52,126 nucleotides of DNA from Blastocatellia bacterium (GCA_016789145.1 JAEUQI010000009.1:1-52126), one strand, 5' to 3'. Numbered from the stretch's first letter, positions 1 to 8,145 are shown. Notes: generated by a model not told the origin, from the letters alone. Translations and numbers: made by a program.

Positions 1-189
1 TGTTTGAAAAGCACTCCAAAAGCGTACCAGAATGTGCCGGAATGCGTATCTCTAGTGTTTTCAACACTTACAGATCGATCTTGCAAAATCGTTCCACGAG
101 CGTTCCAGAGGTTTGTGGAACGCTTAAACCACTGATAACAATAGTGTTACGAGATCGGAATTGCCATTTTTGGCACAAAACGAAAAAAA

Positions 190-210
190 CTGTAAGACAA
201 TGTCTTACAG
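190..210. repeat. Near-perfect palindrome (10-bp arms, 1-nt centre)
   Basis: The arms CTGTAAGACA (190-199) and TGTCTTACAG (201-210) are exact reverse complements around a single A. It could be an operator for a dimeric regulator or part of a repeat family. The core TAAGACA/TGTCTTA recurs partly in the hairpin at 36457-36480. The 12-mer TGTAAGACAATG also occurs at 13903-13914, where it includes the start codon of the sigma54-activator-like gene. Confidence 0.55.
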
Positions 211-371
211 CACCGTGAGAAACAGTGGTTTCCGTTAAGTACTTATTCCGTCCGATTGTATTTAGATGTCAAAGATCTAGCGGCCGCAGGCATTGCGGCC
301 ATTGATCAGTATATCATAGATGCAACGTAGTCTCAATAAAATTATTGGTCGTCCTTAAGCGTAAACGGAAA

Positions 372-430
372 GGTGCCTGAAAAGCTGTCGATCTGTCATC
401 CCAACAGATCGCCCATGCTTTTCAGGCACC
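372..430 (-). terminator. Strong nested hairpin after etfB (probable terminator)
   Basis: Outer arms of 14 bp (372-385 and 417-430, GGTGCCTGAAAAGC and its exact complement) enclose a second 8-bp stem (389-396 with 404-411) closed by a 7-nt loop. The hairpin starts about 30 bp past the etfB stop on the minus strand. It is followed there by TTTCCGTTT, which is only a weak U-tract. Termination of the fab/etfB operon is the simplest reading. The two-level structure could also be a structured RNA. Confidence 0.5.
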
Positions 431-458
431 ATCGTTTGTGTTCAAATTCGCTAGAATT

Positions 459-1235
459 TTAGATAACCCTGGCTTCGTTCTTAAGCTTTTCGACGAGCTC
501 AATCGCTCCCGCTTTCGCGTCACCGTTGCCGAGCATCTGAGTTTGCTTGGTCTTGAGGGGCATATAGACCTTATTCACTGTCGCGGCAGCGGCGAACGCC
601 TCGATCTGCGGTGTCACCTCGCGGACCTCCTTACTTTTCGCGGCCATGATGCCCTTAAGCGAAGCATAACGGATCTGCGAAATGCCCGATTGGATAGTCA
701 TCAAAGCAGGAAGTTGGTACGTAAACCACTGATACCAGCCGCTTTCGAGTTCACGCTTTACACGGAGCGTCTCACCAAGCGAAGCACGATCGACCTCGAT
801 CACGATAGTCGCGTGGGGAATGCCCAGCAATTCAGCTAGGATCACACCTGTTTGTCCGTAACTTGCGTCATCCGATTGCAAGCCCGTGAAAACGAGGTCG
901 GCATTCTCGTCGCGAATCGCATCAGCGATAGTTTTCGCGATCTGATATGACGAAAGTGATTTGCTGTCTTCGACGACGATGTGAATCGCGCGGTTCGCAC
1001 CGCGAGCCAACGCGTCTTTGATAACTGTTTTTGCACTGGCTGGCCCAAGTGTGCAAACGACAACCTCGCCTTCGCCTTTGGCTTCGACAGTTCTCAACGC
1101 TTCTTCGAGAGCGTAACCGTCAGACTCGTTGGTCTGCTGAGCTACATCAGCTTCGTTGATCCATTTCTCGTCGCCTGCGATGCGTAAAACCGCATCCTTA
1201 TTGGCGACCTGCTTCATTAAAACTATGATCTTCAT
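459..1235 (-). CDS. etfB: Electron transfer flavoprotein, beta subunit
   Basis: Encodes the small subunit of the ETF heterodimer, which carries electrons from acyl-CoA and related dehydrogenases to the membrane quinone pool. The 258-residue length is normal for the family. It opens with MKIIVLMKQV, and residues about 109-128 carry the typical nucleotide-binding stretch (ADLVFTGLQSDDASYGQTG). The start is 2 nt after the hicA stop, so it is probably translated from the fab operon transcript. The partner gene etfA normally sits next to etfB but is not downstream here; a hairpin follows instead. The annotation is secure, and the missing neighbour is the odd point. Confidence 0.93.
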   Translation of the reverse strand: MKIIVLMKQVANKDAVLRIAGDEKWINEADVAQQTNESDGYALEEALRTVEAKGEGEVVVCTLGPASAKTVIKDALARGANRAIHIVVEDSKSLSSYQIAKTIADAIRDENADLVFTGLQSDDASYGQTGVILAELLGIPHATIVIEVDRASLGETLRVKRELESGWYQWFTYQLPALMTIQSGISQIRYASLKGIMAAKSKEVREVTPQIEAFAAAATVNKVYMPLKTKQTQMLGNGDAKAGAIELVEKLKNEARVI

Positions 1236-1237
1236 TT

Positions 1238-1413
1238 CTATTTCGACAGCTTCTTAATTATCGATTTAGCCAGCAATTCGTTGATCTCCGAATGCCTCGG
1301 AACCGGTTGCGATTGCTTGGTCTTAGGATTTGTGTACCAATCATGATTTCCACCATGCCGAGATGGACACATCCAATTTCGTTCAGGCGTTTTAGCAGCT
1401 CTTTCCGCTTCAT
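1238..1413 (-). pseudogene. hicA: HicA-family mRNA interferase toxin, frameshifted
   Basis: HicA is a small double-stranded-RNA-binding-fold toxin that cleaves mRNA and is neutralised by HicB. Reading from the ATG at 1413-1411 gives MKRKELLKRLNEIGCVHL, the expected N-terminus. The rest (RHGGNHDWYTNP, then VPRHSEINELLAKSI, ending KKLSK) is in another frame. The interval is 176 nt, and adding one base gives 177 nt, i.e. 58 residues, the usual HicA length. So one base appears lost at about 1355-1365, just before the GGNH motif with the catalytic His. The ATG overlaps the hicB stop (TAATG). A real inactivating mutation, a sequencing error and a recoding site are all possible. Confidence 0.8.
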
Positions 1414-1604
1414 TACGCGAGAACCAATTCCTCGAGCTTTCGAACGAACGGCACTTCACCCGACTCGATATCGACCAACAGCTCTTTTAGATTCTCAACC
1501 AGTTCATCCTTTGAGAATGCTTGGGTATCGTAATCTGGATAGGTATTCAAATGGCCAATAAAATACTCGCCATCCACCCAATAAGTGTATTCCAGCTTTC
1601 GCAT
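1413..1604 (-). CDS. hicB: HicB-family antitoxin (short type)
   Basis: A 63-residue protein with the HicB partial RNase-H fold signature: LEYTYWVDGEYFIGHL, then NTYPDYDTQ, then a helical ELVENLKELLVDI segment and the tail VPFVRKLEELVL. Short HicB proteins of this kind bind and block HicA and usually lack a separate DNA-binding domain, as here. The gene lies 4 nt after the fabF stop, and its own stop overlaps the hicA ATG. The order is therefore antitoxin first, toxin second, translationally coupled. Its reading frame is intact although the toxin frame is broken. Confidence 0.88.
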   Translation of the reverse strand: MRKLEYTYWVDGEYFIGHLNTYPDYDTQAFSKDELVENLKELLVDIESGEVPFVRKLEELVLA

Positions 1605-1608
1605 CTCT

Positions 1609-2850
1609 CTAGTCAGTATAACGCTTAAAGATCAAACACGCATTCGTTCCGCCAAATCCAAAATTGTTTGAGAGAGCATACTCAACGCTGGCGTCACGAG
1701 CGACGTTCGGGATGTAATCGAGATCACAATCCGGATCGGGCGTTTCGTAGTTGATCGTTGGCGGTAACTTGTTCTCCATCAATGCTTTAACCGAAAACAC
1801 CGCCTCAAGTCCGCCTGCCGCACCAAGCGCGTGGCCGGTCATTGATTTTGTCGAACTGACCGGTATCTTGTACGCATGATCGCCAAAGACCTTCTTGATA
1901 GCCAGCGATTCGAACTTGTCATTGTACGGCGTCGAAGTGCCGTGAGCGTTGATATAGCCGATCTGTTCAGGTTCAATGCCTGCGTCTTTGATCGCTCGCT
2001 GCATAACGCGGATCGCCCCCGAACCAGTTTCATCCGGCATTGTCACGTGAAACGCATCGCCGCTCATTCCGTAGCCGACGATCTCGGCGAGAATGTTGGC
2101 TCCCCGAGCCTTTGCGAATTCGAGTTCTTCGAGAATGAGCAAGCCCGCACCTTCGCCAATGACAAAGCCGTCGCGGTTGAGATCAAACGGCCGCGAAGCG
2201 TGTTTTGGGTCGTCGTTTCTCGTAGACAGTGCCCGCATCGAGGCAAATCCCGCAACAGACATCGGCGTGATGGCTGATTCGGCACCGCCGCAGATCATCG
2301 CGTCGGCATCACCGCGCTCGATCAGGCGGAAACTGTCGCCAATGGCATGGGCACCAGCGGAACAAGCAGTTGCTGTCGCAGAATTCGGCCCTTTTGCACC
2401 GTGACGGATCGAGACATTTCCGGCGGCGAGATTTACGATCGCGGACACGATAAAGAATGGTGAAACACGGTCAGGGCCGGAGTTCAAAAGCTTTTCGTGC
2501 TCACGCTCGATCGCCCAGAAATCGCCGATACCGGAACTGATATAAGTTCCGACCATATCTGCGTTCGATTCGTCGATGACGAGTCCGCTATGTTTCATCG
2601 CCTCGTCAGAAGCGGCAAGAGCGAAGTGCGTAAAAGCTCCCATCCGCCGAGCTTCCTTTTTATCGAGAAAATTCAGCGGATCGAAATCTTTGACCTCGCA
2701 AGCGAACTTAGCCGAATAGCCTTCGGCGTCGAACTTCTTAATATAGTCGGCACCGCTGACCCCATTCATCAGCGCGTCCCAAGTCGTCGCAACATCGTTT
2801 CCGAGTGCCGTGACCGTTCCGAGTCCTGTTACTACAACTCGTCTTTTCAT
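1609..2850 (-). CDS. fabF: Beta-ketoacyl-ACP synthase II
   Basis: Performs the elongating Claisen condensation of malonyl-ACP with acyl-ACP in type II fatty acid synthesis, in the cytoplasm. The 413-residue length is standard. The thiolase-fold active site is complete: nucleophile Cys163 in TACSAG, His303 in HGTST, and Lys335 and His340 in [13 protein letters not shown]. The C-terminal [10 protein letters not shown] glycine loop is present. It lies downstream of acpP, the classical acpP-fabF order, separated by a 79-bp spacer that contains a hairpin. The short form (Cys-His-His) excludes FabH-type priming. Confidence 0.96.
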   Translation of the reverse strand: MKRRVVVTGLGTVTALGNDVATTWDALMNGVSGADYIKKFDAEGYSAKFACEVKDFDPLNFLDKKEARRMGAFTHFALAASDEAMKHSGLVIDESNADMVGTYISSGIGDFWAIEREHEKLLNSGPDRVSPFFIVSAIVNLAAGNVSIRHGAKGPNSATATACSAGAHAIGDSFRLIERGDADAMICGGAESAITPMSVAGFASMRALSTRNDDPKHASRPFDLNRDGFVIGEGAGLLILEELEFAKARGANILAEIVGYGMSGDAFHVTMPDETGSGAIRVMQRAIKDAGIEPEQIGYINAHGTSTPYNDKFESLAIKKVFGDHAYKIPVSSTKSMTGHALGAAGGLEAVFSVKALMENKLPPTINYETPDPDCDLDYIPNVARDASVEYALSNNFGFGGTNACLIFKRYTD

Positions 2851-2877
2851 AATTTAACCTGCGTTGGAAAACGCACA

Positions 2878-2909
2878 ATGGACAACGAAGAAATTTCTCC
2901 ATTGTCCAT
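2878..2909 (-). repeat. Inverted repeat between acpP and fabF
   Basis: Arms ATGGACAA (2878-2885) and TTGTCCAT (2902-2909) flank a 16-nt centre that contains the self-complementary AGAAATTTCT. On the minus strand this would form a hairpin just after the acpP stop. Such a structure could stabilise or partly terminate the acpP message, since ACP is needed in excess over FabF. No U-tract follows, so the terminator role is weak. Confidence 0.4.
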
Positions 2910-2929
2910 CGTCAATTACCCGCTACAAA

Positions 2930-3166
2930 CTAACCTTTATGCTGTTCGACGTAAGCATACGCATCGCGAACACCCTGGATCTTCTCGGCATCTTCATCCG
3001 GGATCTCGATGTCGAACTCTTCTTCGAAACGCATTACGAGTTCGACGAGGTCGAGCGAATCGGCACCGAGGTCTTCGATAAACCGTGCATTTTCTGTAAC
3101 TTCGGCCTCATCGACACCAAGTTCATCAACGATGATCTGTTTGATCTTATCTTGAATTTCCGACAT
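2930..3166 (-). CDS. acpP: Acyl carrier protein
   Basis: Small acidic four-helix carrier protein that holds the growing acyl chain on a 4'-phosphopantetheine arm. The 78-residue length is typical, and the attachment serine is Ser37 in the GADSLD motif at the start of helix II. The start is supported by the strong ribosome site AAAGGAGAAG about 5 nt upstream. It follows fabD by 14 nt in the operon. Unlike many bacteria, no fabG lies between fabD and acpP. Confidence 0.97.
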   Translation of the reverse strand: MSEIQDKIKQIIVDELGVDEAEVTENARFIEDLGADSLDLVELVMRFEEEFDIEIPDEDAEKIQGVRDAYAYVEQHKG

Positions 3167-3180
3167 AACTTCTCCTTTAA

Positions 3181-4116
3181 TTAACCAAGTATTTCTAAAG
3201 TTGACTTCAAACTAACTGAATCTTCGATATTTCCGTATCTTACTTCGCGGTTGATCTGCCGTACAAGTCCTGACAGCACCTTTCCGGGCCCGATCTCGAT
3301 AAACGTCTCAACTCCGGCCGCACTCATCGTCTCAACTGACTGAAGCCAACGGACCGGTGACGAGACCTGTTTCGTCAGTTTATCGCAAACCGCCGAAGCA
3401 TCATTCGATGCCTGAGCATCTACGTTGTGCACGACGGGAACGTTCGCGTCTTCGTAATTCAGTTCCGCAAGATCGGCCGCAAGCTTTTCTTGTGCAGGCA
3501 TCATCAGCGCACAATGGAACGGAGCTGAAACATTAAGCATGATCGCTCGCTTGGCACCCTTTTCTTTCAATATCTCGCACGCACGTTCAACAGCTTCGGT
3601 GTTACCGGCAATAACGATCTGCGACGGCGAATTGATATTCGCAGGGCTACAAACTTGTCCTTGAGCAGCCTCGGCACAGCCTTCTTCGACTGTCGCAAGA
3701 TCAAGACCCAAGATCGCTGCCATCGCTCCGACACCGACAGGAACGGCTTCCTGCATATACGTTCCACGCTTACGAACGGTCCTAACGGCGTCCCCAAAAT
3801 CCAATACACCAGCCGCGACCAAAGCAGAATATTCACCGAGGCTATGTCCCGCAACAAAATCGGGTTTTGCTATCCCTTGTGATTCCGCTGCACGAAACGC
3901 AGCGATCGATGCTGTCAAAATAGCGGGCTGCGTATTCGCCGTCAGCTGGAGATCAGCCTCGTCGCCGGCAAAACACATTTCCGACAACGAAAATCCGAGA
4001 GCATCGTCTGCCTGTTCAAATACCTCTCGTGCCTCCGCAAAGTTGTCGAAAAGATCTTTGCCCATTCCGACAGCTTGGCTTCCTTGGCCGGGAAATATGT
4101 ATGCGATCTTCGCCAT
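3181..4116 (-). CDS. fabD: Malonyl-CoA:ACP transacylase
   Basis: Transfers malonyl from CoA to holo-ACP to supply the extender unit for fatty acid elongation. The 311 residues show the FPGQGSQ start motif (residues 8-14), nucleophile Ser92 in [10 protein letters not shown] and catalytic His201 in SAPFHCALM. The length fits stand-alone FabD rather than a polyketide-synthase domain. It begins 1 nt after the fabH stop, so expression is very likely coupled, and it is followed by acpP. Confidence 0.96.
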   Translation of the reverse strand: MAKIAYIFPGQGSQAVGMGKDLFDNFAEAREVFEQADDALGFSLSEMCFAGDEADLQLTANTQPAILTASIAAFRAAESQGIAKPDFVAGHSLGEYSALVAAGVLDFGDAVRTVRKRGTYMQEAVPVGVGAMAAILGLDLATVEEGCAEAAQGQVCSPANINSPSQIVIAGNTEAVERACEILKEKGAKRAIMLNVSAPFHCALMMPAQEKLAADLAELNYEDANVPVVHNVDAQASNDASAVCDKLTKQVSSPVRWLQSVETMSAAGVETFIEIGPGKVLSGLVRQINREVRYGNIEDSVSLKSTLEILG

Positions 4117-4117
4117 T

Positions 4118-5104
4118 CTAAAATCGAATAACCGTTCCGCCCCAAGTCACGCCGCCGCCAAATGCTGTAAGCAAAACGAGCGAACCTTCCTTTATGCGTC
4201 CCGACTGAATACATTCATCCATCGCGATCGGTATCGACGCGGACGAAGTGTTGCCCATTTCAGCAATGTTTGAGTAGACCTTTTCTTCGGGTACGCCCAG
4301 ACGCGAAGCTACGGCGTCGGTAATTCGTTGATTGGCTTGATGCGGGATCACAAGATCAATATCTTCGACCTTGTAACCAGCCTTTTCGACCATTTCGGCC
4401 GAGATCTCAGCCATCGAGCGAACGGCAACCTTGAACAACTCGTTGCCCTTCATTTTGAAGAAGTGCTCACGATTGTCGATCGTCTCGTGGGTCGTCCCGA
4501 GTTTCGTTCCTCCGCCCGGAGCATAGAGCTGCTCCTCGTAACGGCCGTCAGAACGTATTTTTGTTGCGAGTATTCCCTTGCCCTCAGGCACCGGCCCGAG
4601 AACTGCGGCTCCGGCTCCGTCGCCAAAGATCACGCACGTGGTTCGATCGGTGTAATCAACGTATTTGGTCAAAACCTCAGCACCGATCACAAGGGCGTAC
4701 CGTATTTGGCCGGTTCGGATCATCGATTCGACCATCGTAATGCCGTATAAGAAACCGGAGCACGCCGCAAAAACGTCCATGCCGGCAGCGTTGGTCGCAC
4801 CGATCTGAGCCTGAATAAGAGCACCCGTGGACGGCATTATCTGGTCAGGCGTTGTTGTTGCACAGACGATAATGTCGATGTCCTCAGGCGTCAGATTCGC
4901 GCGCTCAAGCGCCTGCAGCGCGGCCTTAACGCCGAATTGCGAGGTGTATTCGTCAGGCGCGGCTTTATGGCGTTGCTTGATGCCCGTGCGGGTCGTGATC
5001 CATTCGTCGTTGGTCTCGACTAGCTTTTCCAGATCGGCATTCGTCAGAATACCTTCTGGAAAAGCATGCCCCATTCCCAAGATGCCCGCGTTCTGTAGTG
5101 TCAT
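4118..5104 (-). CDS. fabH: Beta-ketoacyl-ACP synthase III
   Basis: Starts fatty acid chains by condensing an acyl-CoA primer with malonyl-ACP. Priming by branched acyl-CoA would give iso fatty acids, but substrate choice cannot be read from the sequence. The 328-residue protein has the FabH triad: Cys115 in AACSG, His255 in IPHQANQRI and Asn285 in EMGNTSSAS. It sits between rpmF (26 nt upstream) and fabD. The gene often found here, plsX, is absent. Confidence 0.96.
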   Translation of the reverse strand: MTLQNAGILGMGHAFPEGILTNADLEKLVETNDEWITTRTGIKQRHKAAPDEYTSQFGVKAALQALERANLTPEDIDIIVCATTTPDQIMPSTGALIQAQIGATNAAGMDVFAACSGFLYGITMVESMIRTGQIRYALVIGAEVLTKYVDYTDRTTCVIFGDGAGAAVLGPVPEGKGILATKIRSDGRYEEQLYAPGGGTKLGTTHETIDNREHFFKMKGNELFKVAVRSMAEISAEMVEKAGYKVEDIDLVIPHQANQRITDAVASRLGVPEEKVYSNIAEMGNTSSASIPIAMDECIQSGRIKEGSLVLLTAFGGGVTWGGTVIRF

Positions 5105-5130
5105 GGTTTAGATCGGTTCGATCGATGGAG

Positions 5131-5316
5131 CTATTCTGCTCCTCGTACCTCAATGATCTTACGGCCTTTGTACATTCCGGTGTTCGGGTCGATACGGTGC
5201 GGCACCTTTGCCTCGCCCGAATCTTTGTCCGTGTAGAACTGCGGAGTGGTCAGGGCATCATGTGCTCGGCGTTGACGCGTACGCGAATGTGAATGGCGTC
5301 GTTTTGGATTTGGCAT
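5131..5316 (-). CDS. rpmF: Ribosomal protein bL32
   Basis: Large-subunit ribosomal protein of 61 residues. It has the conserved basic N-terminus (MPNPKRRHSHSRTRQRRAH) and the central PHRIDPNTGMYKGR segment. The zinc-ribbon cysteines of some L32 proteins are not present, so this is the Cys-free form. It lies 2 nt after the DUF177/YceD gene, the usual bacterial arrangement, and just before fabH, linking ribosome and lipid synthesis genes on one transcript. Confidence 0.93.
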   Translation of the reverse strand: MPNPKRRHSHSRTRQRRAHDALTTPQFYTDKDSGEAKVPHRIDPNTGMYKGRKIIEVRGAE

Positions 5317-5318
5317 AA

Positions 5319-5837
5319 CTAATTAAGTCCTTTGAGAGCCGCCCAACGAGGGTCGATCTCATTAAAATTGCAATTACAATCTATCAAATTACGGTTCGAG
5401 CCGCATTTCGGGCACAAACCTTTGCAGCCGTCGCTGCAGTAAACCTGTTCTGGCAGATCGAGTAAGATCTGCTCGCGTACGACCTCGCTAAGGTCGATCT
5501 CGCCGTTCTCGACATATGATTCGTCGAGCTCATCACCTTCGATCGCAGCCTCGCCGTCACTCGAAGGTTCACTAACAAACACGTCGTCGAACTCAATGTT
5601 TATCGGCCTTATGACGGGCGAAGTGCACCGGGTGCATTCAATCTCAACTTCGCCGGATACTCGCCCGCGAATGTGCGCCTTACCGTCGATTCGAACCTTC
5701 TCGCCACTGAATTCAACATCGCCGACTAGCTTAGCGTCGTCAAGTTCAAGGTCGATATCGCGGAAAACTTCGGCGATCGAAATTGGCCGTTCAACGATGC
5801 TTGTCAACTCAATGATCATCTTCTCGCTCGTATTCAC
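5319..5837 (-). CDS. yceD: YceD/DUF177 family protein
   Basis: A 172-residue member of the YceD family, which is almost always encoded directly upstream of rpmF and has been tied to rRNA/ribosome biogenesis. Hallmarks are ECTRCTSPV (residues about 84-92) and the C-terminal cysteine cluster YCSDGCKGLCPKCG followed by DPRWAALK, together a likely metal-binding knuckle. The start may be the second Met at residue 7 (MIIELTSI), which matches relatives better. The exact role of the family is not settled. Confidence 0.88.
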   Translation of the reverse strand: MNTSEKMIIELTSIVERPISIAEVFRDIDLELDDAKLVGDVEFSGEKVRIDGKAHIRGRVSGEVEIECTRCTSPVIRPINIEFDDVFVSEPSSDGEAAIEGDELDESYVENGEIDLSEVVREQILLDLPEQVYCSDGCKGLCPKCGSNRNLIDCNCNFNEIDPRWAALKGLN

Positions 5838-5902
5838 AGAGTTGGCAAACTCGCGAAAAGCAAAACTCTAATTATAGCGACTAGAGGTTGCGTGTCAAAC
5901 AA

Positions 5903-6961
5903 TTACGCGTCAATACCTACAGAATCGGAAACGGTGGAAAAACCCCGAGCGTTCAGAATTCGCACCAATCCTTGATTCACATCCGCCGCGAACGTCGGCC
6001 CACCGTAAACAAATCCTGTGTAAGCCTGAACTAGGGAAGCTCCCGATGCGATCTTTTCAAACGCATCATTCGCATCAAAAATACCGCCGACACCTACAAC
6101 GGCGAGCTTCCCGTTCGCTCGTCGAAAGATCCTCGAAATGACTTCATTCGATCTTTTCTGCAGAGGTTGTCCGCTCAATCCGCCGGTTTCATTAGCGATC
6201 GGCGAATCAATGCCATCACGAGAGATCGTCGTATTCGTCGCAATGATCCCGGCACAGCCGTTTGCGATACAAACATCCGTGATCTCATCGACATCTTCGT
6301 CAGCAAGATCCGGCGCGATCTTTACGAGCAATGGCTTTTCGCTCAGTTCCCTGTTCTTCGCTTGGATCGCCGCAACCAATTCGTCGAGACTCTTCGTATT
6401 TTGCAGGTCGCGCAGCCCAGGCGTGTTTGGCGATGAGACATTTACGGTTACATAATCGGCGACACCATATATCAATTCGAAAGTCGCCAAATAGTTCTCG
6501 ATCGCCTCCTCGTTCGGCACATCTTTGTTCTTGCCGATATTTACACCAACAACGCATTTACGATCGATCTTTTTGAGATGCTCAGCCACGGCATCGGCAC
6601 CTGCGTTATTGAAACCTAGCCTATTTATCAACGCCTTGCTCCCCGGGATCCGAAACATTCGAGGCTTTGGGTTTCCAGGCTGGGGATTCAGCGTCACGGT
6701 TCCAACCTCGACAGATCCAAACCCTAGCGAAGCGAGCTGCTCGACGACCACGCCATTCTTATCGAAACCGGCAGCGATCCCGAGCGGATTTGCGAACTTC
6801 AACCCAAATAACTCGATAGGGGAAATTCCGAACGACGAATCAGCAACGTAGAACGGCGATGCCAATCCGTTCTTCATGGCGGACATACCAAGTTCGTGAG
6901 CTTTTTCCGCGTCGAGAGCAAAAGCCACACGTCGCATTAATTTGTCCCAGAGAAACGACAT
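5903..6961 (-). CDS. pyrD: Dihydroorotate dehydrogenase (quinone), class 2
   Basis: Fourth step of de novo pyrimidine synthesis: oxidises dihydroorotate to orotate with FMN and passes electrons to the membrane quinone. The 352 residues include the class-2 N-terminal helical membrane/quinone segment (residues 1-40). The FMN barrel shows [10 protein letters not shown] and NRLGFNNAG, the catalytic Ser in [14 protein letters not shown], and the GVGGI phosphate loop. It is divergent from pyrR with a 95-bp shared control region, and heads the long minus-strand run into the fab genes. Confidence 0.95.
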   Translation of the reverse strand: MSFLWDKLMRRVAFALDAEKAHELGMSAMKNGLASPFYVADSSFGISPIELFGLKFANPLGIAAGFDKNGVVVEQLASLGFGSVEVGTVTLNPQPGNPKPRMFRIPGSKALINRLGFNNAGADAVAEHLKKIDRKCVVGVNIGKNKDVPNEEAIENYLATFELIYGVADYVTVNVSSPNTPGLRDLQNTKSLDELVAAIQAKNRELSEKPLLVKIAPDLADEDVDEITDVCIANGCAGIIATNTTISRDGIDSPIANETGGLSGQPLQKRSNEVISRIFRRANGKLAVVGVGGIFDANDAFEKIASGASLVQAYTGFVYGGPTFAADVNQGLVRILNARGFSTVSDSVGIDA

Positions 6962-6967
6962 TATCGA

Positions 6968-6989
6968 TTGCGATTCTAACTAATCGCAA
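6968..6989. promoter_or_regulatory. Inverted repeat in the pyrD/pyrR divergent region
   Basis: TTGCGATT (6968-6975) and AATCGCAA (6982-6989) are exact inverted arms with a 6-nt spacer, starting 6 bp upstream of the pyrD start codon. The symmetry and position suit a repressor operator for pyrD, or a hairpin in its short leader. No known pyrimidine regulator site is recognised. Confidence 0.35.
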
Positions 6990-7018
6990 CGAGTATCCCA
7001 ATTGCCACAACACAACCT

Positions 7019-7047
7019 TTGAACTTTCGACCGCTGTTTGTTACATT
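7019..7047 (+). promoter_or_regulatory. Putative sigma70 promoter for pyrR
   Basis: TTGAAC (7019-7024) and TACATT (7042-7047) are separated by 17 bp, a good match to -35/-10 spacing. Transcription would start about 7053-7055, only 2-4 nt before the pyrR ATG at 7057. The message would then be leaderless or nearly so, which fits the lack of a Shine-Dalgarno sequence there. Confidence 0.45.
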
Positions 7048-7056
7048 CTCAATCTA

Positions 7057-7620
7057 ATGGGTGACGAAGCAAATTTGGTCGAAAAGTCGCGGATCATGGA
7101 TTCAGCGGCGATGAAACGCGCACTGCGAAGGCTGTCGACCGAGATAGTTGAGACGAATCACGGTGCCGAAGACCTATATATAGTAGGCGTACGTCGTCGC
7201 GGTGTGCCCCTTGCAGAACGAATCGTTGATAAGATCGAGGCGCTTGAGAACAAACGCCCGCTTTACGGAATTCTCGACATTACACTCTACCGCGACGATC
7301 TCTCGACTGTCGGTGCAAATCCGATCGTCAATCGAACCGAACTCGAACACGACATCGACGGCAAGGTCGTCGTTCTCGTCGATGATGTTCTCTATACCGG
7401 ACGTACGATCCGCGCGGCGATGGACCAACTGATGGATTTTGGCCGCCCGAAAAAAGTCCAGCTCGCCGTCCTCGTCGATCGCGGCAAAGAGCATCGCGAA
7501 TTGCCGATCCAAGCAGATTTCGTCGGCAAGTTCGTCCCGACAAAGCAAACCGAGATCATCAAAGTGATGCTCAAAGAATACGACGATGTCGAGGCAGTTG
7601 GAATTTTTGAAAAGCCATGA
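7057..7620 (+). CDS. pyrR: PyrR: pyr regulator / uracil phosphoribosyltransferase
   Basis: PyrR senses UMP/UTP and binds pyr mRNA to promote attenuation in many bacteria, and often has UPRT activity. The 187 residues show the PRTase fold: [11 protein letters not shown] at the N-terminus, [12 protein letters not shown], and the PRPP loop [14 protein letters not shown], then [17 protein letters not shown], all typical of PyrR. The frame is open further upstream, but family alignment and the predicted promoter favour the ATG at 7057. It is first in a plus-strand pyrimidine cluster and overlaps the next small gene by ATGA. A terminator hairpin lies between it and pyrB. Confidence 0.93.
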   Translation: MGDEANLVEKSRIMDSAAMKRALRRLSTEIVETNHGAEDLYIVGVRRRGVPLAERIVDKIEALENKRPLYGILDITLYRDDLSTVGANPIVNRTELEHDIDGKVVVLVDDVLYTGRTIRAAMDQLMDFGRPKKVQLAVLVDRGKEHRELPIQADFVGKFVPTKQTEIIKVMLKEYDDVEAVGIFEKP

Positions 7621-7853
7621 TCTTCGAGGTCGTGAGTGCGATTGAGAACGTTGAGACCATTGCCGAAGGCAGTTCGGTTCGAGTTCGGCACTTGCTAAAC
7701 AAAAAATACGGCAAGGGCAATTGGAAAAAGAAAAAAGGCACCGCAACTGTTAAACTTAGGAATGGCTCGTTTCGGTTAGCCGAGGTTCATTGGTACGAGG
7801 CTCACGGTCTTGGCAAACGGGACATCAAGATCAAGTTTCCTTTTTTGGATTAA
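7617..7853 (+). CDS. Small conserved-looking protein of unknown function
   Basis: A 78-residue basic protein overlapping the pyrR stop by 4 nt (ATGA), so probably translationally coupled. It has a lysine-rich stretch ([13 protein letters not shown]) followed by the pattern [26 protein letters not shown] and ends KIKFPFLD. It resembles small hypothetical proteins with the same YGKGxWxKxKGxATV...HWYEAxGxGK pattern that I recall from other bacteria; I know of no function. No signal peptide or membrane segment. The basic patch could bind nucleic acid, but that is only inference. Confidence 0.7.
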   Translation: MIFEVVSAIENVETIAEGSSVRVRHLLNKKYGKGNWKKKKGTATVKLRNGSFRLAEVHWYEAHGLGKRDIKIKFPFLD

Positions 7854-7856
7854 GTT

Positions 7857-8087
7857 ATGAAGTCACCCGAATTTGTAGTTTGTCTTAATAATGCCGGTTA
7901 TTTGGCTTCGCTTGAGGTCGGTAAGCTGTATCAGGTTGTCCCCGACGCCGAAGCCGACAAACTCGGTGGCCTTCGTGTGATCGACGAAGACGGCGAAGAT
8001 TATTTTTACGACCGTGAGATGTTTTGCCCGTTAACGGTTCCGCCCGTTGTGGCAAATGTTTTGACTTCTATTTATAAGCAAGGCTAA
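7857..8087 (+). CDS. Small acidic hypothetical protein
   Basis: A 76-residue protein starting 3 nt after the previous gene. The sequence reads like a small SH3-like or barrel protein: VVCLNNAGYLASLEVGKLYQVV, then GGLRVIDEDGEDYFYD, then MFCPLTVPPVVANVL. I do not recognise a named domain. It is cytoplasmic by appearance. The stop codon sits in the loop of the terminator at 8076-8101, marking the end of the pyrR transcript unit or an attenuation point before pyrB. Confidence 0.62.
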   Translation: MKSPEFVVCLNNAGYLASLEVGKLYQVVPDAEADKLGGLRVIDEDGEDYFYDREMFCPLTVPPVVANVLTSIYKQG

Positions 8088-8101
8088 CGCCTTGCTTTTT
8101 T
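8076..8101 (+). terminator. Rho-independent terminator before pyrB
   Basis: Perfect 9-bp stem AAGCAAGGC (8076-8084) / GCCTTGCTT (8089-8097) with a 4-nt loop and a run of six T (8096-8101). It overlaps the stop of the small gene and lies 45 bp before the pyrB ATG. It may simply end the pyrR unit, or act as an attenuator that sets how much transcription reaches pyrB and pyrC. Confidence 0.85.
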
Positions 8102-8116
8102 GTATCTGACTGTAAA

Positions 8117-8136
8117 GGAAAGCATCCCTGCTTTCC
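8117..8136 (+). promoter_or_regulatory. Hairpin in the pyrB leader
   Basis: GGAAAGCA (8117-8124) and TGCTTTCC (8129-8136) form an 8-bp stem with a 4-nt loop, ending 9 nt before the pyrB ATG. It buries the only purine-rich, Shine-Dalgarno-like bases in the leader (AAAGGAAAG). It may modulate pyrB translation or serve as a protein-binding hairpin. Confidence 0.5.
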
Positions 8137-8145
8137 ACCGCTGAA

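Larger units (their letters stand above)
1..437. other. Gene-free left edge rich in inverted repeats
   Basis: I see no convincing gene here. The stretch holds several short inverted repeats: 54-68 (AGTGTT/AACACT), 100-123 (GCGTTCCA/TGGAACGC), 190-210 (10-bp arms, 1-nt spacer), 282-300 (GGCCGCA/TGCGGCC), and the large hairpin at 372-430. The density of palindromes suggests a remnant of repetitive elements or an RNA-structured region. It does not look like protein-coding sequence. No attachment site or origin motif is recognisable. Confidence 0.5.

Noticed and set aside
1..437. tRNA or phage attachment site at the left edge
   Set aside because: No cloverleaf or CCA-end pattern and no integrase gene in the window.
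2497..3081. 194-codon plus-strand frame
   Set aside because: Antisense to fabF and acpP, no homology; a shadow of the real genes.
6859..7056. N-terminal extension of pyrR
   Set aside because: It overlaps the start of pyrD on the other strand and precedes the predicted promoter; PyrR proteins begin near the 7057 ATG.
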